A DNA stretch of 64,000 bases, taken from contig CM046006.1 in the NCBI GenBank assembly GCA_025175895.1, positions 65,244,288-65,308,287 on the forward strand, written 5' to 3'. The position numbers were made by a program, and so were the translations under genes. Origin of the DNA: Wurfbainia villosa (lineage: Eukaryota; Streptophyta; Magnoliopsida; Zingiberales; Zingiberaceae). Positions 32,599 through 45,719 of this stretch are shown one piece after another. The notes below the pieces were generated by a model. The model did no database searches and was not told the origin of the DNA. It was given only the letters and a program-made list of their open reading frames with translations. Each line of letters opens with the position of its first letter. The first letter of the stretch is position 1.

Positions 32599-34973
32599 TG
32601 AAAAGACCTAACCCAGTATACCCATACTAGATCCCTAGTCACACATCAATATTATCCATTATACACAAGATCGAAATGCCCGGCACAAATTTGTTTTTAT
32701 TCCATCCAGTTTAGCAGTCTCAACAACATAATTAACTCTCAGAACCTGAAGAAAAATAGAACATAAAATCATCTCCCCAAAAAAACTGGAAACCCTATTT
32801 CATAAATGCTCCGGACAATGTGTGACATGCTCATCATCATCTCCTCAGTTATACCACCTCCGCTTCTTGCATCTCAATCTGGGTATCCTGTTCCCTACCT
32901 GAAATTGTTATGTGACATCATGAGTTCACAGCCCAGTAAGTAGATCAATGACAGGGATATAACACAGGGGGGAGAAAAATTTCAAATGAAAACATATATC
33001 TCTATAATCGTAAATGTAAATTACTGTAGCTTAACATACATTTTCGATTACACTTTCGGTGAGTCAATATGAAACATAACCAATACTTTTAACATCATAT
33101 CATTACAACAAAAGTCTGGAACCCAATCATGCCTTTACATTATGCTAAGCGTACCTAAACATAAACCCTCGTAGTGCCTCACATTATGCATTTAAAAATC
33201 GAGCGATCAAATATCTTAATTTCTCGTGCAATCACTGTACCTCTAGGAAGAAACTAAAAATCAGTCATCATCATCATCAATTTGGGTGGGCCCTCCCGGC
33301 TCAACTAGAGCCCAACCGTCGAGCACCACTAATGCTCATGTACATACGATTAGCTAACTAAAATTTACATGTCATTTTCTATCATACTCAGTCACAGTAG
33401 GATAACATAGAACATCATGAATGGAAAAGTATATATATATATATGTATGTATATCTTTACATAGCATCTAACCTCATACACAGGTAGATGATAACTACAC
33501 CCACATACGTATAGCATCTAACCTCATACACAGATAGATGGTAATTACACACACATACCTATAACATCTAACCTCATACACAGGTAGATGTTAATTACTC
33601 ATATATATATATATAGCATCTAACCTCATACACAGGTAGACGATAATTATCACATATTATAAATCATTTACAGCATTACAAAAAAAAAAAACTTATAAAG
33701 GATTAACTAAACATGCTGGCTGAGAACACATTTAACAGGAATCATCTATAGACATAAAGCTCATATACATACTAACTTCTCTATCCCTCCCAGCATGCTG
33801 ATTCACTTCCAACAAACCACCCCTTACCTCTATTAAACATTTGTTTGGCTATTAATTGAAGATTTCACCCTCATATACATCGTTCGGCTCACCCAATTCA
33901 TTCGGACCCCAACAAGTGTATACTCCATTATTATCCCCCTCCCGGATGAAACCCTCCATACGAATCCACGCTTAGATTCATCGAATGCGATCCTAAAATC
34001 CTAGACCGATCCCCTTCCCTTCCAATGACACCAATCGGTTTATCCATTCCCTTTCCCCAGCTCTTCCCCTGCCGAGAACCCTAATCCACCGGTTCAATAA
34101 CCACCATCTAGAATTCCCATTAAGGCCCAATGAGTTAATTCCTAGCCACCTCACAAGATCTCCCTGCCCCTCACTTCTCTCAAGCCGACGGAAAAACAAC
34201 TTCGTTGGTTGCCGTTGCTCCATCCAGTTCCAAACCTCCGCGCTTCACCGGTTCCCTTACCTCAATCCGATCCAAAAATACCAACTATCCACCCCTGACC
34301 CCTGCTAGAAATCGCGTCGGAACCCAACACTCAGGCCCAATTCCAATCCCGACTCCCTCACCTCCTCCTTGCCGAAGCCCAGAAGTCCTTATCCCAATCC
34401 ATTCCAAAATACAAAGAATCCTCCCGTGGCTCCTGCTAGAACCCACGCCGGAAAACCCAACATCTCCGACCCGATGAAATCCGAAATCCCGACTCCCCCA
34501 ACATCTCCGACCCGATGAAATTCGAAATCCCGACTCCATCCCGCCGCTAAAGCCCAGACGAAACTCACGAAATCCTCCACCCTCGCCAGCCCTAGCCAAA
34601 GATTTCTTACCGTGAAGAGGAAGAAGGCAGGTCGGTGTAGCTCCGGCAGGTTGGCGTCGACTCCGACGGCAAGGATTTCGGCGTTCGCTTCCTTCGTCGT
34701 CGGCGGCGGCTCACGGGCAGAAAGGGGGGGTCGCGCGAGCGGAGCGAAGGGAAAAAGGAAGAAAATAAAAAAAATCGAAAAAGAAACATATATATATAGG
34801 GTTCGGCCGGTTAATTAGGGTTTAGGGTTTTTCCCCCTTTTGCCTCTCAGCGGTGATTATTTAGGGTGTAAATAGACCCCGAAATTTATCCCCCTTTTTC
34901 GATGATTTTCGCCCGTGGATTGATTTATTTATTTATTATTATTGTTATTAATTTTTTTTTTCGAGACTTGACA
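32599..34973 (-). repeat. Z 5' LTR
   Basis: 2375 bp. It is nearly identical to 25431-28025 over most of its length, but 33110-33390 shows a dense patch of mismatches and small indels (see findings). Confidence 0.92.
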
Positions 34974-35021
<48 letters not shown>

Positions 35022-36182
35022 TATACATTGCATTTTCATTGGCATGAGCAGTGGCATAGCCATGTATGTGGTGGCATTCATATGTTCATGTGTTGCTTAT
35101 TGCATATATCTTGTGATGTTGCAGTTGGATGATCCTTGATTGTTGCATATTGTTGTACACTGCCATATATGCCATTTGCATATTATACATGTGGTTATAT
35201 GGTGCTCCAGTGGTTGTAAATTGTATGTGTGTGATACTATTTTGGATGGATCGGGTTGGTACTTGGTATTTGTTCTCTATCATGATACTGTAGTGGATAG
35301 ATCAGGATGGTTAACATCAGTTGATTAACCATATGATACCATATAGGGTGGATCAGGTTGGTTATTGTATTTGATTATACGTTGTTCATATGACTGCATG
35401 TTGATTACAAGAGTAGTATTGTTCATACATGTTGTACGTGTTATATTGTTGTATACTTGTTCAAGTTGTATAAGTTGTGTTGTTGCAGACCTTCCAGGTA
35501 TGTCAATCCTTTATATGCAGTTTGGCATATGCACTGATTAGATTTATATTGATAGTTATTTGTTTTTACCTTTAAAGTTGTATGTCCGTTGGTCTCCCTA
35601 TACTTGTCGATATATACCTGTTGATCTCCCTATCTATACCTGTTGATGTATATCTGTTGATCCCTATGTATACTTGTTGATCGTTATGTATACTTGTTGA
35701 TCTCTATATTTTTATATGTTGTTCATGCACTATCTTTCATATTACCGCTGAGTTTTATACTCACCATTACAGACCCTGGGTTTCTTGTCCCCAGGTAACA
35801 GGTAGAAGTTTCCTTGGATGTTCGGAGCTCCACCAGTTGATCCCATCTCACACTGAATGGTTGGATGTTTATTCCATTTTGCTATATTCTGTTGGATTGT
35901 TGGTTTTGTGATTTTATCCTACATTGTTCCGCATTTGTGGTATATGTATGTGTTGTATGTATTTGGTCTATTATGATTTAGTTGTGTTAAAGTCACTCCG
36001 TAGTGCATAGTTGAGTCATTGTGTATTTATTATTTGTCAGTATATTCTGCTATGATTTGTTGTTATATGCATACATATGCTATGTGGCTGTGGTCGAAAG
36101 GCTTTGTATCAACAGGATATTGTATCACATACAAGGGAGATGTTGTCCATTTTTCGGCTCGGTATACTCTCGGGGCATGACA
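34974..36182 (+). repeat. X 5' LTR, second part
   Basis: It resumes in the TG run, followed by a short TA run (about 34998-35020) and further 'catgagcagtggc' units. It ends in CTCTCGGGGCATGACA, the same end as Y at 59732. Small ORFs at 34902-35328 and 36021-36286 have no recognisable domains. Confidence 0.82.
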
Positions 36183-36188
36183 ATTTTA

Positions 36189-36207
36189 TTGGTATCAGAG
36201 CCCTAGG
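36189..36207 (+). other. X primer binding site
   Basis: TTGGTATCAGAGCCCTAGG, a perfect initiator Met-tRNA complement, six bases after the LTR end. Confidence 0.92.
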
Positions 36208-36837
36208 TTACGAAGTCCACTTTTGGATTTTATGTCTTTCGAATATCGAGATTTATTTTACTCGATTTTGGTTTTGTGAGTTCTAGGATCTAGCTATTGC
36301 GGGACATCTCCGAGCTGCAAGATTTAAGGTATGCTAGTTATTATCACATATCCTTTTGTTGGTTATGCATTTAGTTGTTTATAACATGGAATGACATGTA
36401 GTGTGTTAGTAGCTATTCACAACCGTGGTTTGGGTTGACTACGGGAATGACATGTTGAGTTCATTAGGCATGTACCTATTTTTGAAAAGGTGAATTACCT
36501 TTGAGAGTCAACTGATATCGAGTTAGAAAGCAAGGGTCAGGTAGTCACATTTCTTATGGAGATCAAAGATTACAGGCTTAGAGATTTTCACTAACTATGC
36601 TAGTCAGATCATTACCTGTGGGGTAATGGACAAGCAAGTATACTATTGCTGATGCAGATAGTGGAGGCTTAGTATATGGTGTTTCATAGGGATTTTGATT
36701 TTTGAATTGGTCGTGTTAGGGTTGTATAACTTTGAAGGTACTTCTGAGTACTTAACTCATGTTATATAGAGAAAGTAGAGTTAGTTGCATACCATTATCT
36801 GTATCAAATTGGTATTTAGTGGAAGACGCAAGAAATA

Positions 36838-36990
36838 ATCTTCGGGAATTCATGTATCACTTGGTCACAGTTTAGTGATGTTGTGAGAGAGTATGTCCCC
36901 ATGTCATCTTCTTTGACTCATTGTCAGGGAATTCTTGAGCTTCAAGTAGGATGATTGTTCGATAATGGGAGTACCATGTAGAGTTGAGAA
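36838..36990 (+). pseudogene. X gag remnant
   Basis: A plus-strand frame reads ITWSQFSDVVREYVP followed by LTHCQ and an ILELQVG-like segment, matching the 'W..F...F...YFP......REFLELKQG' region of gypsy gag. Stops and frame changes surround it. The corresponding Y sequence is at 60535-60670. The rest of 36208-38500 is homologous to Y but not confidently readable as protein. Confidence 0.5.
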
Positions 36991-38504
36991 ACTTGCAGAG
37001 GTTACGACGACCTAATAGCTCAAGAATGTGATTGGGTTAGTTTCGGCTACCCATGGTTTATTGGCTGACATCTTGATCAGGATGTTTGGATCTCCTACCA
37101 AATCCTGCTGGAAGGCATTAGATCGAGTCATGTGTATAGAAATGACTCCGTAGCAAGTGTTTTAAGAGTTGGAGATTTGATAAGCAAACATTGCAAGTCA
37201 AATTATTGGAATCAAAAGTCTCCGAATGTTGGACAAAAGGAGCAAGATTGGAGTCATGGCCCACGAGCGACTATTGGAGAGTTTTCTGATCATAAAAGAC
37301 CGACTACAGATCATCAGCATCTTCTCATGTTTAACAGCGAACTCAAAAGAAAGACTCCGAAGGGATTATGTGCGTGTAGTGCGGATAACGATGACACGCA
37401 AAGTCAGATTATCAGATTGAGGATTTTATCTGTTTCTATAGTAGACAATCGATATATATGATGAGGAGAATGTACTTTGAAGACTCAACTGAAGACTATG
37501 GATGATGCTTTCGGGAGGATGATCCATAATCTCGACAGTAGAGATCATCATAGAAGACTGGATTATCGCATCAGCAGCGATTTAATACCCTAGGCACAGT
37601 TGGAGTTCTTTGATACTTCCGTCCGGGAGAAGCAATTTACTCAGCAATATCAGCAGAAGACATCTTAGAAGACCCAAAAGTCCATACAATAATTGTTACA
37701 TCTCCAAACACTGCTATACCTTTCGTAGAGTTGGAGCGTGCTACGATGTTGGCAGTTATTCAATATTTTACAGCTAGTTGTGTATTCTTTATCAGTACAA
37801 CAGTGTTTACCATCTCTGTTGCAGTTTTCATGGTTTGTATCTCAGTTTCAGCAGTTGACTTCAGTTCCTCTATGGTAGTCTTTTGCACCTGTAGGAACTC
37901 AATCGCCAAGAATAGTAGTTGGATGAGTTTACACCTTTACTTGAGAGGAGATGTAGAGGACTGAAGGATTAGTCATTTGGGGTATTACCTTAGTTTACTC
38001 TATTTGCAGATATGTCAAGAGATACTGGTAGTTACAGGTATCTAGGTCTAGAACATTCTTAGATAGGATTAGAAGGGTTCCTATACATCAACTTGTGGGT
38101 TGGTGATTTTTTCTCTACCGTTAGGTGAGATGTTGATCAACAACCAAGAAGTCAAGGGATACCCTAATCCTTTGCTAGACATACCTCTACTATAGACATA
38201 TCCTTATGGATAGTTGAACTGTTGGAATGTTGGTATACTAGGTCTCTTGGACGTGCATATAATACGAGAGTATTTAGATGTAGATTCGGATGAATTCCCA
38301 GGCTTGCCACTGCATAGGCGGGTGGAGTAGGCGATTGGAGTGAATTCAGGAATAGTTCCGATATTGAAGACCTCATACCGGGAGATAATTTTGTTGGTAT
38401 TAGTGTTACTAAACACTATGAGAATTGGAAGAACGCAGTTGCGGTTATAGGAGGTGTTGGATGGGATATTTATCTATCCTAGTATTTCTTCTGGAGAAGA
38501 TCTG

Positions 38505-38910
38505 GAACTCTTGGTTAAAAGAGGGATGAACCTTTGGGGTTATACATCGATTATCGATGATGGAATGTAGTAGTTGTTGAGAATGAATATCCTTCATTGT
38601 GGATAGTTGATCTATTTAGATCAGATTAAAGGACACTTGTGTATACTCTAGGGTTGATTTATGATTGGCGTGTTGATACTGTAGTGACTTGGTGTCATAC
38701 AATTATCACTGTCAGTGTGATGATTGATATATCATCAACTTAGAATAAAAAGAATGCAGGTGTGTAGAAGACGACATTTCATACTTGGTATGAATTTTAT
38801 GAGCTTTTGATAATGTTGTTAGACTTATTAATGATTTAGTCGTTCATGGACTTGATTGGATCGGTATGTGGTTGCCTTCTTAGATGATATTTTTGGACAT
38901 ATTCACAATC
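38505..38910 (+). pseudogene. X gypsy reverse transcriptase remnant
   Basis: Plus-strand frames give KRDEPLGLYIDYR (compare KKDGSLRLCIDYR), then VENEYPSLWIVDLF (compare VKNKYPLPRIDDLF), and, after several stops, LDRYVVAFLDDIFGHIH, the counterpart of the catalytic 'FVIVFIDDILIYS'. The Asp pair is still present, but the frame contains many stops. RT copies retrotransposon RNA to DNA. It shows X once had gypsy pol. Confidence 0.68.
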
Positions 38911-38930
38911 TTAAGGGAAGTTGTGGTTTC

Positions 38931-39147
38931 CCTAGATTGATTTAGTGGATAATAATGCTTAAGGTAAGCATTTGATAATGCTGACAACTATTGACACTTC
39001 CCTAGATTGATTTAGTGGATAAATTTGATTTAGTGGTTCTTATTCATGTGGATGACATATTAATAATCGAAAATGATCAAAAGGGTATCACAAATTTATT
39101 AAGTCTCTTCTATTAAGGATTTCCTATTCGAGATTTGGGTAATGCTT
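38931..39147 (+). pseudogene. Copia RT remnant, part 1
   Basis: From about 39014 the frame reads DLVVLIHVDDILIIEND, then, past a stop, FPIRDLGN. VDDIL is the copia RT active site, with His in place of the usual Tyr before VDD. A direct repeat of about 24 bp ('tccctagattgatttagtgg') occurs at 38932 and 38998, at the junction with X. It is interrupted by a solo LTR at 39148 and resumes at 40910. Confidence 0.72.
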
Positions 39148-40909
39148 TGAAGGGAGAATCTTCGCTTCCCGCTTCAACTTGGTCGCTTGTGCATGGAAAT
39201 CTTATCTACTTCCCTGGATTAAAAAAATTAATCCTTGAAGAAGACAGATTACCCAAGCAACCGATCCATCATCGTGCTATTCGATTAGAGTGGTCGCTTG
39301 AACAAACTTTTTGTTCAAGCAACCTAACTCTTTTCCTCGATTAGCCACTGAATAGATGATGTACGAATCATCGGTTTTTGTATTTATCTTCGAGGTCCAA
39401 GTAAATTAACCACATACAATTACATACAAGTTGCATAGAACAAGAAAGAAACTTACACAAGAATTATACCTCTTGTTTACTTCTTGATCTTCTATCGTAT
39501 GACCTATCCTCTTCTTGGACGTCGTGTGGGCGACGATCTACCAAGAAACGAAGCCTCCTAGATCACATTCTTCCCTTCCTTGCTCACTCCGAACAAAGGG
39601 AAGAATACCAAACACTTCTTCTCCTTGCTTATGCCGACCACCAATCACAAAGAGGGGTTGCTGCCGGCCCTAGGAGAGAGAGAGGAGAGGGCGCCGGCTA
39701 AAGGTTGAGAGAAAGGTTCCAAACCCTAACCTTTGTCGCCAACCAAGGGAAGAGGATGAAGATGGCACCGCTGGCCCTAGGAGAGGATGAGGTTGTGCCG
39801 ACCAAGAGAGAAAAGAAGGAAAAGAAACCTAATCTCTTGTGTCGTCGACCAAAGGGAAAAACCCTAGCACACCTTTTATCTCCTTGCTGCCCAAGCCAAC
39901 CCTAACTCAAACCCTAATCTCTTGGATACTCTTGCCGCCCAACCCTTGGAAGCATATTTATAGATTTCTCCCAAGCCTCCTTTTAATCATGTCCGTTGGA
40001 TCTAGGCTTCATGAGAGTTTTTATAGGCTACGATAGGGACCATGAGGAGGAGTTTGATCTTGGCCACCCAATGGATCTGGCCCACATAAAATCCGATCCA
40101 ATAATGATAATCCATTTCACTAGAGGATTATCATTGATCTACCTCACCAACCCCCATAATTAAATATGGGCTCCATATATTAATTGTACAAATGTCTCCT
40201 CGTGTTTAAGATATCGAATGTCCGTTAATTAATTAATTTACTGACAATTAATTAATCAACATCTAACTCCATGAATAGTACCACTCAACCTTATCATCAT
40301 GCAGGACCAAGTCCACCTGCAGGATTTACATGATGATCCTTATGAGCTCCTCAAGGGGACATCATCATCCTAATATATAAGACACGATTTCCTCCTATAA
40401 TCAACGACACACCATGTAAATAATATTATTTCCCAACTTACTGAGCCTATCGATTTAATCCATAAATTTCGCCCATTGGTAAATCAAAGAAATAAATATT
40501 AAGTACATGTGCCCATTATTATATCGGGATTAAGAGCATGTACACCATAATATCCGAAGTCTGATTCAATTATGTAGTCAACAATAAATTGAATCACCTC
40601 TAAGTCGGTCCTGCTCAATACACATAAAGTATACTAGTATAATTCTATGGTCAAGATAAACCAATATCAAATTACACTACAATCATACTAATGGTTTGTC
40701 CAAAACCATCTTGGTTGTGAGCCTCTACTTATATTCTACAAGAAACTGATAACATGATCTTCTGTGTGACACCACATACCATGTTATCTACAATGTAAAG
40801 TATTAGACAATATGCATAACTATAAATATGCAAACAATGATCATGTGATTCTTATTTCAAAAATAAAGATGTTCATACAAAGACTAGGTTTTCAGTATAC
40901 ATCCCAACA
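39148..40909 (-). mobile_element. Solo LTR of the CopA family
   Basis: It starts TGAAGGGAGAATCTTCGC and ends ACATCCCAACA, with the CopA LTR organisation throughout (for example 'ggacgtcgtgtgggcgacga' and 'ctcctcaaggggacatcatc'). TGCTT at 39143-39147 and 40910-40914 is a perfect 5-bp duplication. There is no internal region. It is 1762 bp, somewhat shorter than the CopA LTRs and more diverged. It presumably arose by recombination between the two LTRs of a complete element. It carries a TATA-like motif (CTATAAATATG on the minus strand) near 39955-39968. Confidence 0.92.
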
Positions 40910-41690
40910 TGCTTGATTTTTTCTTAGTGTTGAACTTATCCCACATGATGAAGGGTTGTCTTCTCTTTCAAAGAAAATACATTGTCGAACTTCTTCAAAG
41001 AGCTAAAATGGATGGGTCACACCCGGTTTCCACATCAATTGCTATAAATAACCACTCTATACCCTCATCCTCTCCTACTATGTTTGATCTTCAGATTTAT
41101 CGATGTATTGTTGGAGCCCTAAAATATATTACTATCACACGATCAGATATTACATTTGTTGTGAATCGTGCTCGTTAGTTTATGCATGCTCTCGCTAAAC
41201 AAAAGGGGAATGTGTGAAAAGAATTCTTCATTACCTCAAAGGTACTATTATACATGGTCTTTTACTATATTATCATTCATCTCGAGATTTACACACATAT
41301 AGTGATGTAGATTAGACTAGTTCTCCTGAGATAGACACTCTACCACTGTATATGCAATATTTCTTGAATGAAACCTTATCTCATAGAATTAGAAAAAGTA
41401 ATCTATAGTTTCACGCTCAAGTACTAAGGTCGAATATAAATCTATAGTCAATACAACATCTGAAATTATTTGGCTTCAATTACTTCTTTCTGAATTACAT
41501 CTTGGGTCAAATATCATACCAAAAATTTTTTGTGACAATATTGGAGTAACATATCTTACAATAAATCCATTCTTTCATGTTTGAACAAAACATGTGGAAA
41601 TTATTTTTTATTTTTTTCGGAACCAATTACAACTAAACAATTATCTGTCTCTTATATTTCTGCAAAAGTTTTTATCCTAAGTAGTGTACA
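40910..41690 (+). pseudogene. Copia RT end and RNase H remnant, part 2
   Basis: The frame 40909-41178 reads LLFQRKYIVELLQRAKMDGS, then YRCIVGALKYITITRSDITF. After stops, RVKRILHYLKGTI-like, HTYSDVD, a STTSEIIWLQLLLSELHLG-like block, KIFCDNIGVTYLTINPFFHV and TKHVEII follow: the copia RNase H with its aspartates in decayed frames. It is the continuation of the RT at 38931-39147. The source element's LTRs were not recognised. Confidence 0.82.
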
Positions 41691-42839
41691 AGAGAAGTTG
41701 TTTTATTCAACATGACCATGAGTAGCACCTTATGCCATGAGAAAAAAAAAATTTAGACTGCTCGAGTTTTGAAGAGGATGATGGAGTTTCAAGAAATACT
41801 TGCATGCCCCTCTACCGAGACCTTATTGTTTGCATCTCGTTTCATTGCTCATTTTGCCCTTCCACTTGTGACTCCTTTTGGCCCCTCCTTCGAGCTATAA
41901 GATAGGTCGACTTCAACTACATCATCTTGATATCATTGAGCAATAGAGTGGGCTTCTTTTCTTCCTATCCTTATGTACCAATTATACGCCCATCTCTTGT
42001 TTCCAATGCTAAAACTCACCTTACTAATGTAATAACTTTCATCTTGTTCGATATCGTCAAGTTCTTAATTGACTTTGCTTTGAAGAAGTTATTTTAACTC
42101 ATTGTAACTCTCTTCTTGTGGCTCCACATCTTGAATATTTCCAATCGGAATTGCAAACCAATGTACCCTCAAAAGGAGATAGACACTCTCTTCGAACATG
42201 TAATCGTGAATGCTTCCATCGAGCGAGCGATGAACATTCAGAAACTCAAAGGGATGCTTATACTGAGAACAAGTAAGTATTTCATTGTACGTTTCCCACT
42301 GCAAAATTCATGTCACACAATATGCGTGTTCACATCCTTTTACAAGGGACATCTCATGTAGAGCAATCTTGTCAAAGCGAAATGCGTAGACACCACAATT
42401 CTCCCCTGATCCAACCAAATCTTTTCTATTATATAAATAAAATGATGGATCTATGATATTTTTTCCCTAGGCCACTGCCTCTCTATCGTGTTCTTTTAAC
42501 CACAAAATCGATCGGTGTTTGGATCTCGTGTTGTTCAACCCTGTGGAAGTCCTATCGCTGCTCCACCTCTAACCGCTCGAAGAAGTCATGGAATCTCTCC
42601 CCGAGCCATGATCATGTGGAAGCCCTTTCCAAAAACTCCTCAGTTTTGCTCATTATTTTTCATTAAAGTCAAATGTCAGAATTTTCATCACCATTATCCA
42701 CGGAAACAAATCAAGCGGCGCAACTCTCTTCTATATCTATAAGTGTCACTTGATACTCTTCATGGCATGCTATTATCTCATGAAATATTCATGTAACTAT
42801 AATCTCAAAGGATTTCTGATTCTATTGTTCTCTCAATAG
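41691..42839. other. Unassigned sequence
   Basis: About 1.1 kb with short ORFs (42116-42361, 42515-42742) lacking recognisable motifs. It could be the 3' non-coding part or LTR of the copia element to its left. I see no primer site or terminal repeat to support a boundary. Confidence 0.4.
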
Positions 42840-42943
42840 ATACAACTAGTAAATCAAATATGACTATACATCAACAACACAATCAACGAAATCAAGGTGG
42901 AAGAAACATAGAACTTGGAGGAGGATGAGGACGAGGCCACGAC
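42840..42943 (+). pseudogene. Possible copia gag tail
   Basis: The plus strand reads an NQRNQGGRNIELGGG stretch and, past a stop, GRGHD, resembling the Arg/Gly-rich segment before the zinc knuckle of copia gags. It is short, and the similarity is by composition. It is cut at 42944 by an LTR end. Confidence 0.35.
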
Positions 42944-44695
42944 TGTCATGCCCCAAGAGTATGCTGAGCCAAAAAAATGGACAACATCTCTCTTGTATGT
43001 GACATAATATCCTATTCATACAAAGCCTTTCGACCACAATCAAAACAACATATACATAAATGTATAAGCAAAATCACAGCGGAAATCATCAGATAGAGTG
43101 AAAGAATTCGACATCACTGCATACCGGTATGACTAACCATAACATAAAGAAAGTATCGTGAAAACCAAAATCAATGAGTGCACACATCAACAAAAGTTCA
43201 ACACTACAATCCACCACATGAAACCAAGGTTATATCAAGAGATACACGGAAAAACCAAAAACTCAGGACCCTCGAATGTGAGATGAGATGATATCAACCA
43301 GTGATGCTCCAAGCCCATCACGAAGTTGGCTACCTATTATCTGGGTGACAAGAAATCCAGGGTCTGTGGTGGTGAGTATAAAACTCAATGGTAATAAGAA
43401 AAGAAGTGCATGTATAATATATATATCACATGCGAGTCAACAATATACTATCTAAAGGTATAAGAGATATACACCAGTATGATATAATAACTGTATAACC
43501 AATTGATCAATAATAACAACATAAGATACTGACATACCTGAATATCGACAATGATGAAACTCATACAACCTGAGTATAAGTACCATAATACGACACCTAC
43601 AACATGGTAGAGCAATACTAACTCTATAATCAACAAAAAACTGTCATACTAACCTTCTATGTCAAATACAAAATGAATCGGGTCTATCCCATATCACATC
43701 AGGATACTGTTCAAAGGTATACAATAGTCTGACCAACTCAACACTGGTAATCTACGCACGACCATATAGAATATGCAAGTAGAATGCAAGATGATGTACA
43801 ATCAAATGCTGCAAGCATAGCTCAAACAAATGTAACATCACAACGATCATATATATAGACTATATCTATATATATTCTCATCGCACTCACCCATATATAT
43901 ATATCCATTAACCTCTATCATGCCTGCACACCCTACTCGCTACCACGACCCTAGTGTAGCTTAGGTGGTATGACATGACAACTGTCCCAACTCAACAACA
44001 ACCATTGCTCTCGAGAGACCGAGTGGACAGTATGAATAAGTAGCAATAAGATAAAAAGTTATAGGCTACACAACGGGGGTCCCTACTGCTGGCCACTCCG
44101 ACTATCACTACCCATGAGTGGTAGAGTGCCATGCACCCAGGACAACTGTATGCTACTCCAACAACCACTGTCAATTGTGGGGCGAGTGCGACACAACAAA
44201 TGCTCTTCCCTCACACCAGTCACTCCTCCACGAGTAACCTGGGAGGCAGGATGACTGACGACTCTCTCAACCACAAGGAAGACCAAGTCACCAGAATGAA
44301 TGTAAATGGAATGAATGCACGACCGCACATACATATATCCACAACACACTCTCTATTCTATAGAGAGGCATATACAGCTGACAATAACCAAGCTAGGACC
44401 TCCAGTCCGTAGCGAAACTGTATCGACAAATCACATGTCCATACACGACTACGTGATCCATAGTAGATATATATACAACATCAGGATATGATATGAAAGC
44501 TCAACTTTACTTCTAGAACAATACTCATCCCTGGATGATTTATTTAAATTGCATAATTTGGATCTACAACCGAATTTAGCTACGTACATATAGGTAAACC
44601 ACTATAGGTCCACTTACCATAACCTCTATAATTCATAACAATGATGAATGAATAAAATAACAACAATGACAGAACAATTAAAGTGCAAAGGTAAG
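42944..44695 (-). mobile_element. Half LTR of the X/Y family, minus orientation
   Basis: It begins TGTCATGCCCCAAGAG, the reverse complement of the X and Y LTR end, and follows the Y LTR backwards: the 'gaccgagtggacagtat' region, 'gtggtagagtgcc' units and a 'ctctctattctatagagag' hairpin copy are shared. It stops at 44695 where Y starts, leaving about half the expected length. No primer site adjoins 42944, so this end was a 3' LTR or solo LTR. Confidence 0.75.
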
Positions 44696-45244
44696 TGTAA
44701 AATACCAAGAAAATAAATAAATAAAATAAAATATTCCTCGTTAATTAATAAATTATCTTATAGAATTTTGTAGAAATTTTTATGAATTTTTAGAATTTTT
44801 CTAGATTTAAATGGAATTCTTATGATACTATGTAAGGAGAGATTTAACAGGTTTTTACAAAGCCTATTTTGAATTACCCGTTATGGAAGAGTTAATACGT
44901 TTTATTAAAACTGGTTCATTCTCGTTTCTTTCACGGTGTGACTCTTCTTCTCTGGATCCCAATTCTGCTCCTCTTCTTTCTCGATCGCACCACCTCCTCA
45001 CCTTGCGCACTGCCCTCCTCACCTCACCACCCCCGCAACCATCCATGATCGTCGGTGGCCCTTGGGTAGAGTAGCACCCGTTCCAATCGTCCTGCTCAAC
45101 GCACGCACAGGATCAGCAGTCGCCACTCCTGCGCGGATGGTTGGCGACCACCACGCTTGGCCATCGGCACTGATCTCCACTGCGAGCACTTACGGTAGGC
45201 TGACAGTTGTTGATCTCTTCGGTCTCGATTATTGGGGTTGGACC
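44696..45244 (+). repeat. Y 5' LTR, first part
   Basis: The start matches X at 23233 (both have an AT-rich A-run after TGTAARATACC, then 'gttaatta' and 'aaattatctta'). Ends in GGACC at the S insertion. ORFs here (44864-45074) lack known domains. Confidence 0.78.
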
Positions 45245-45719
45245 TGTCACGCCCGCCCTTTCCTAGGATCTGGAAGGGCGGCGCGACGCGATCGTACATG
45301 CATACATTACATTACAGCGGAATACTTTATACATATTTCATACTTCTTACAGCGGAAGACTTTAGACTTATTTTTTTTCTTTTTTTTTAAACATAAACAT
45401 GCATCGTCATTTCATAGATACTTCTTCTTAACATAGAACATGCATCATTATTTCATAGACACTTCTTCTTAAACATAGGGCATGCATCGTCAGTTCATAA
45501 GTACTTAGTTCAAATTCATAAGCTAAATCATCTTAGGGAAAACATGCATAAAGGACATAACAGATCTCCTCCACCATGCCACTACCACACACACTTTGCC
45601 CCTCCTGCTGCTCCTTTTAGTTTATCCACCCTTTACCCTTATCTGCAGTACAAGGGAACATAAACTATAAGCACATAGGCTTAGTAAGATCCTGTCCTAC
45701 TCACAAAAATATATGTAAG

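Larger units (their letters stand above)
25431..34973 (-). mobile_element. Z: Ty3/gypsy chromovirus (Tekay/Del-like), near complete but frameshifted
   Basis: LTRs at 25431-28025 and 32599-34973 start TGAAAAGACC and end CGAGACTTGACA. GTGTG flanks both sides, although the target is itself a TG repeat. The primer site adjoins the right LTR and a polypurine tract the left LTR. The internal region on the minus strand carries gag, protease, RT, RNase H, integrase and a C-terminal chromodomain in the standard gypsy order, all recognisable, but with frameshifts, small deletions and active-site changes. Chromodomain-bearing gypsy elements are chromoviruses; Tekay/Del is the best match from the long LTR and the chromodomain position. 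Confidence 0.95.
23233..38930 (+). mobile_element. X: degenerate plus-strand Ty3/gypsy element, interrupted by Z
   Basis: The 5' LTR runs 23233-25430 and, after the insertion of Z, 34974-36182 (about 3.4 kb in total). It starts TGTAAGATACC and ends GGGGCATGACA. A perfect Met-type primer site is at 36189. Internal sequence has gag-like and RT-like remnants (see separate entries) and stops near 38930, where a copia fragment begins. It is homologous to Y over the LTR and about 1.7 kb of internal sequence. No intact ORF remains. Confidence 0.82.
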
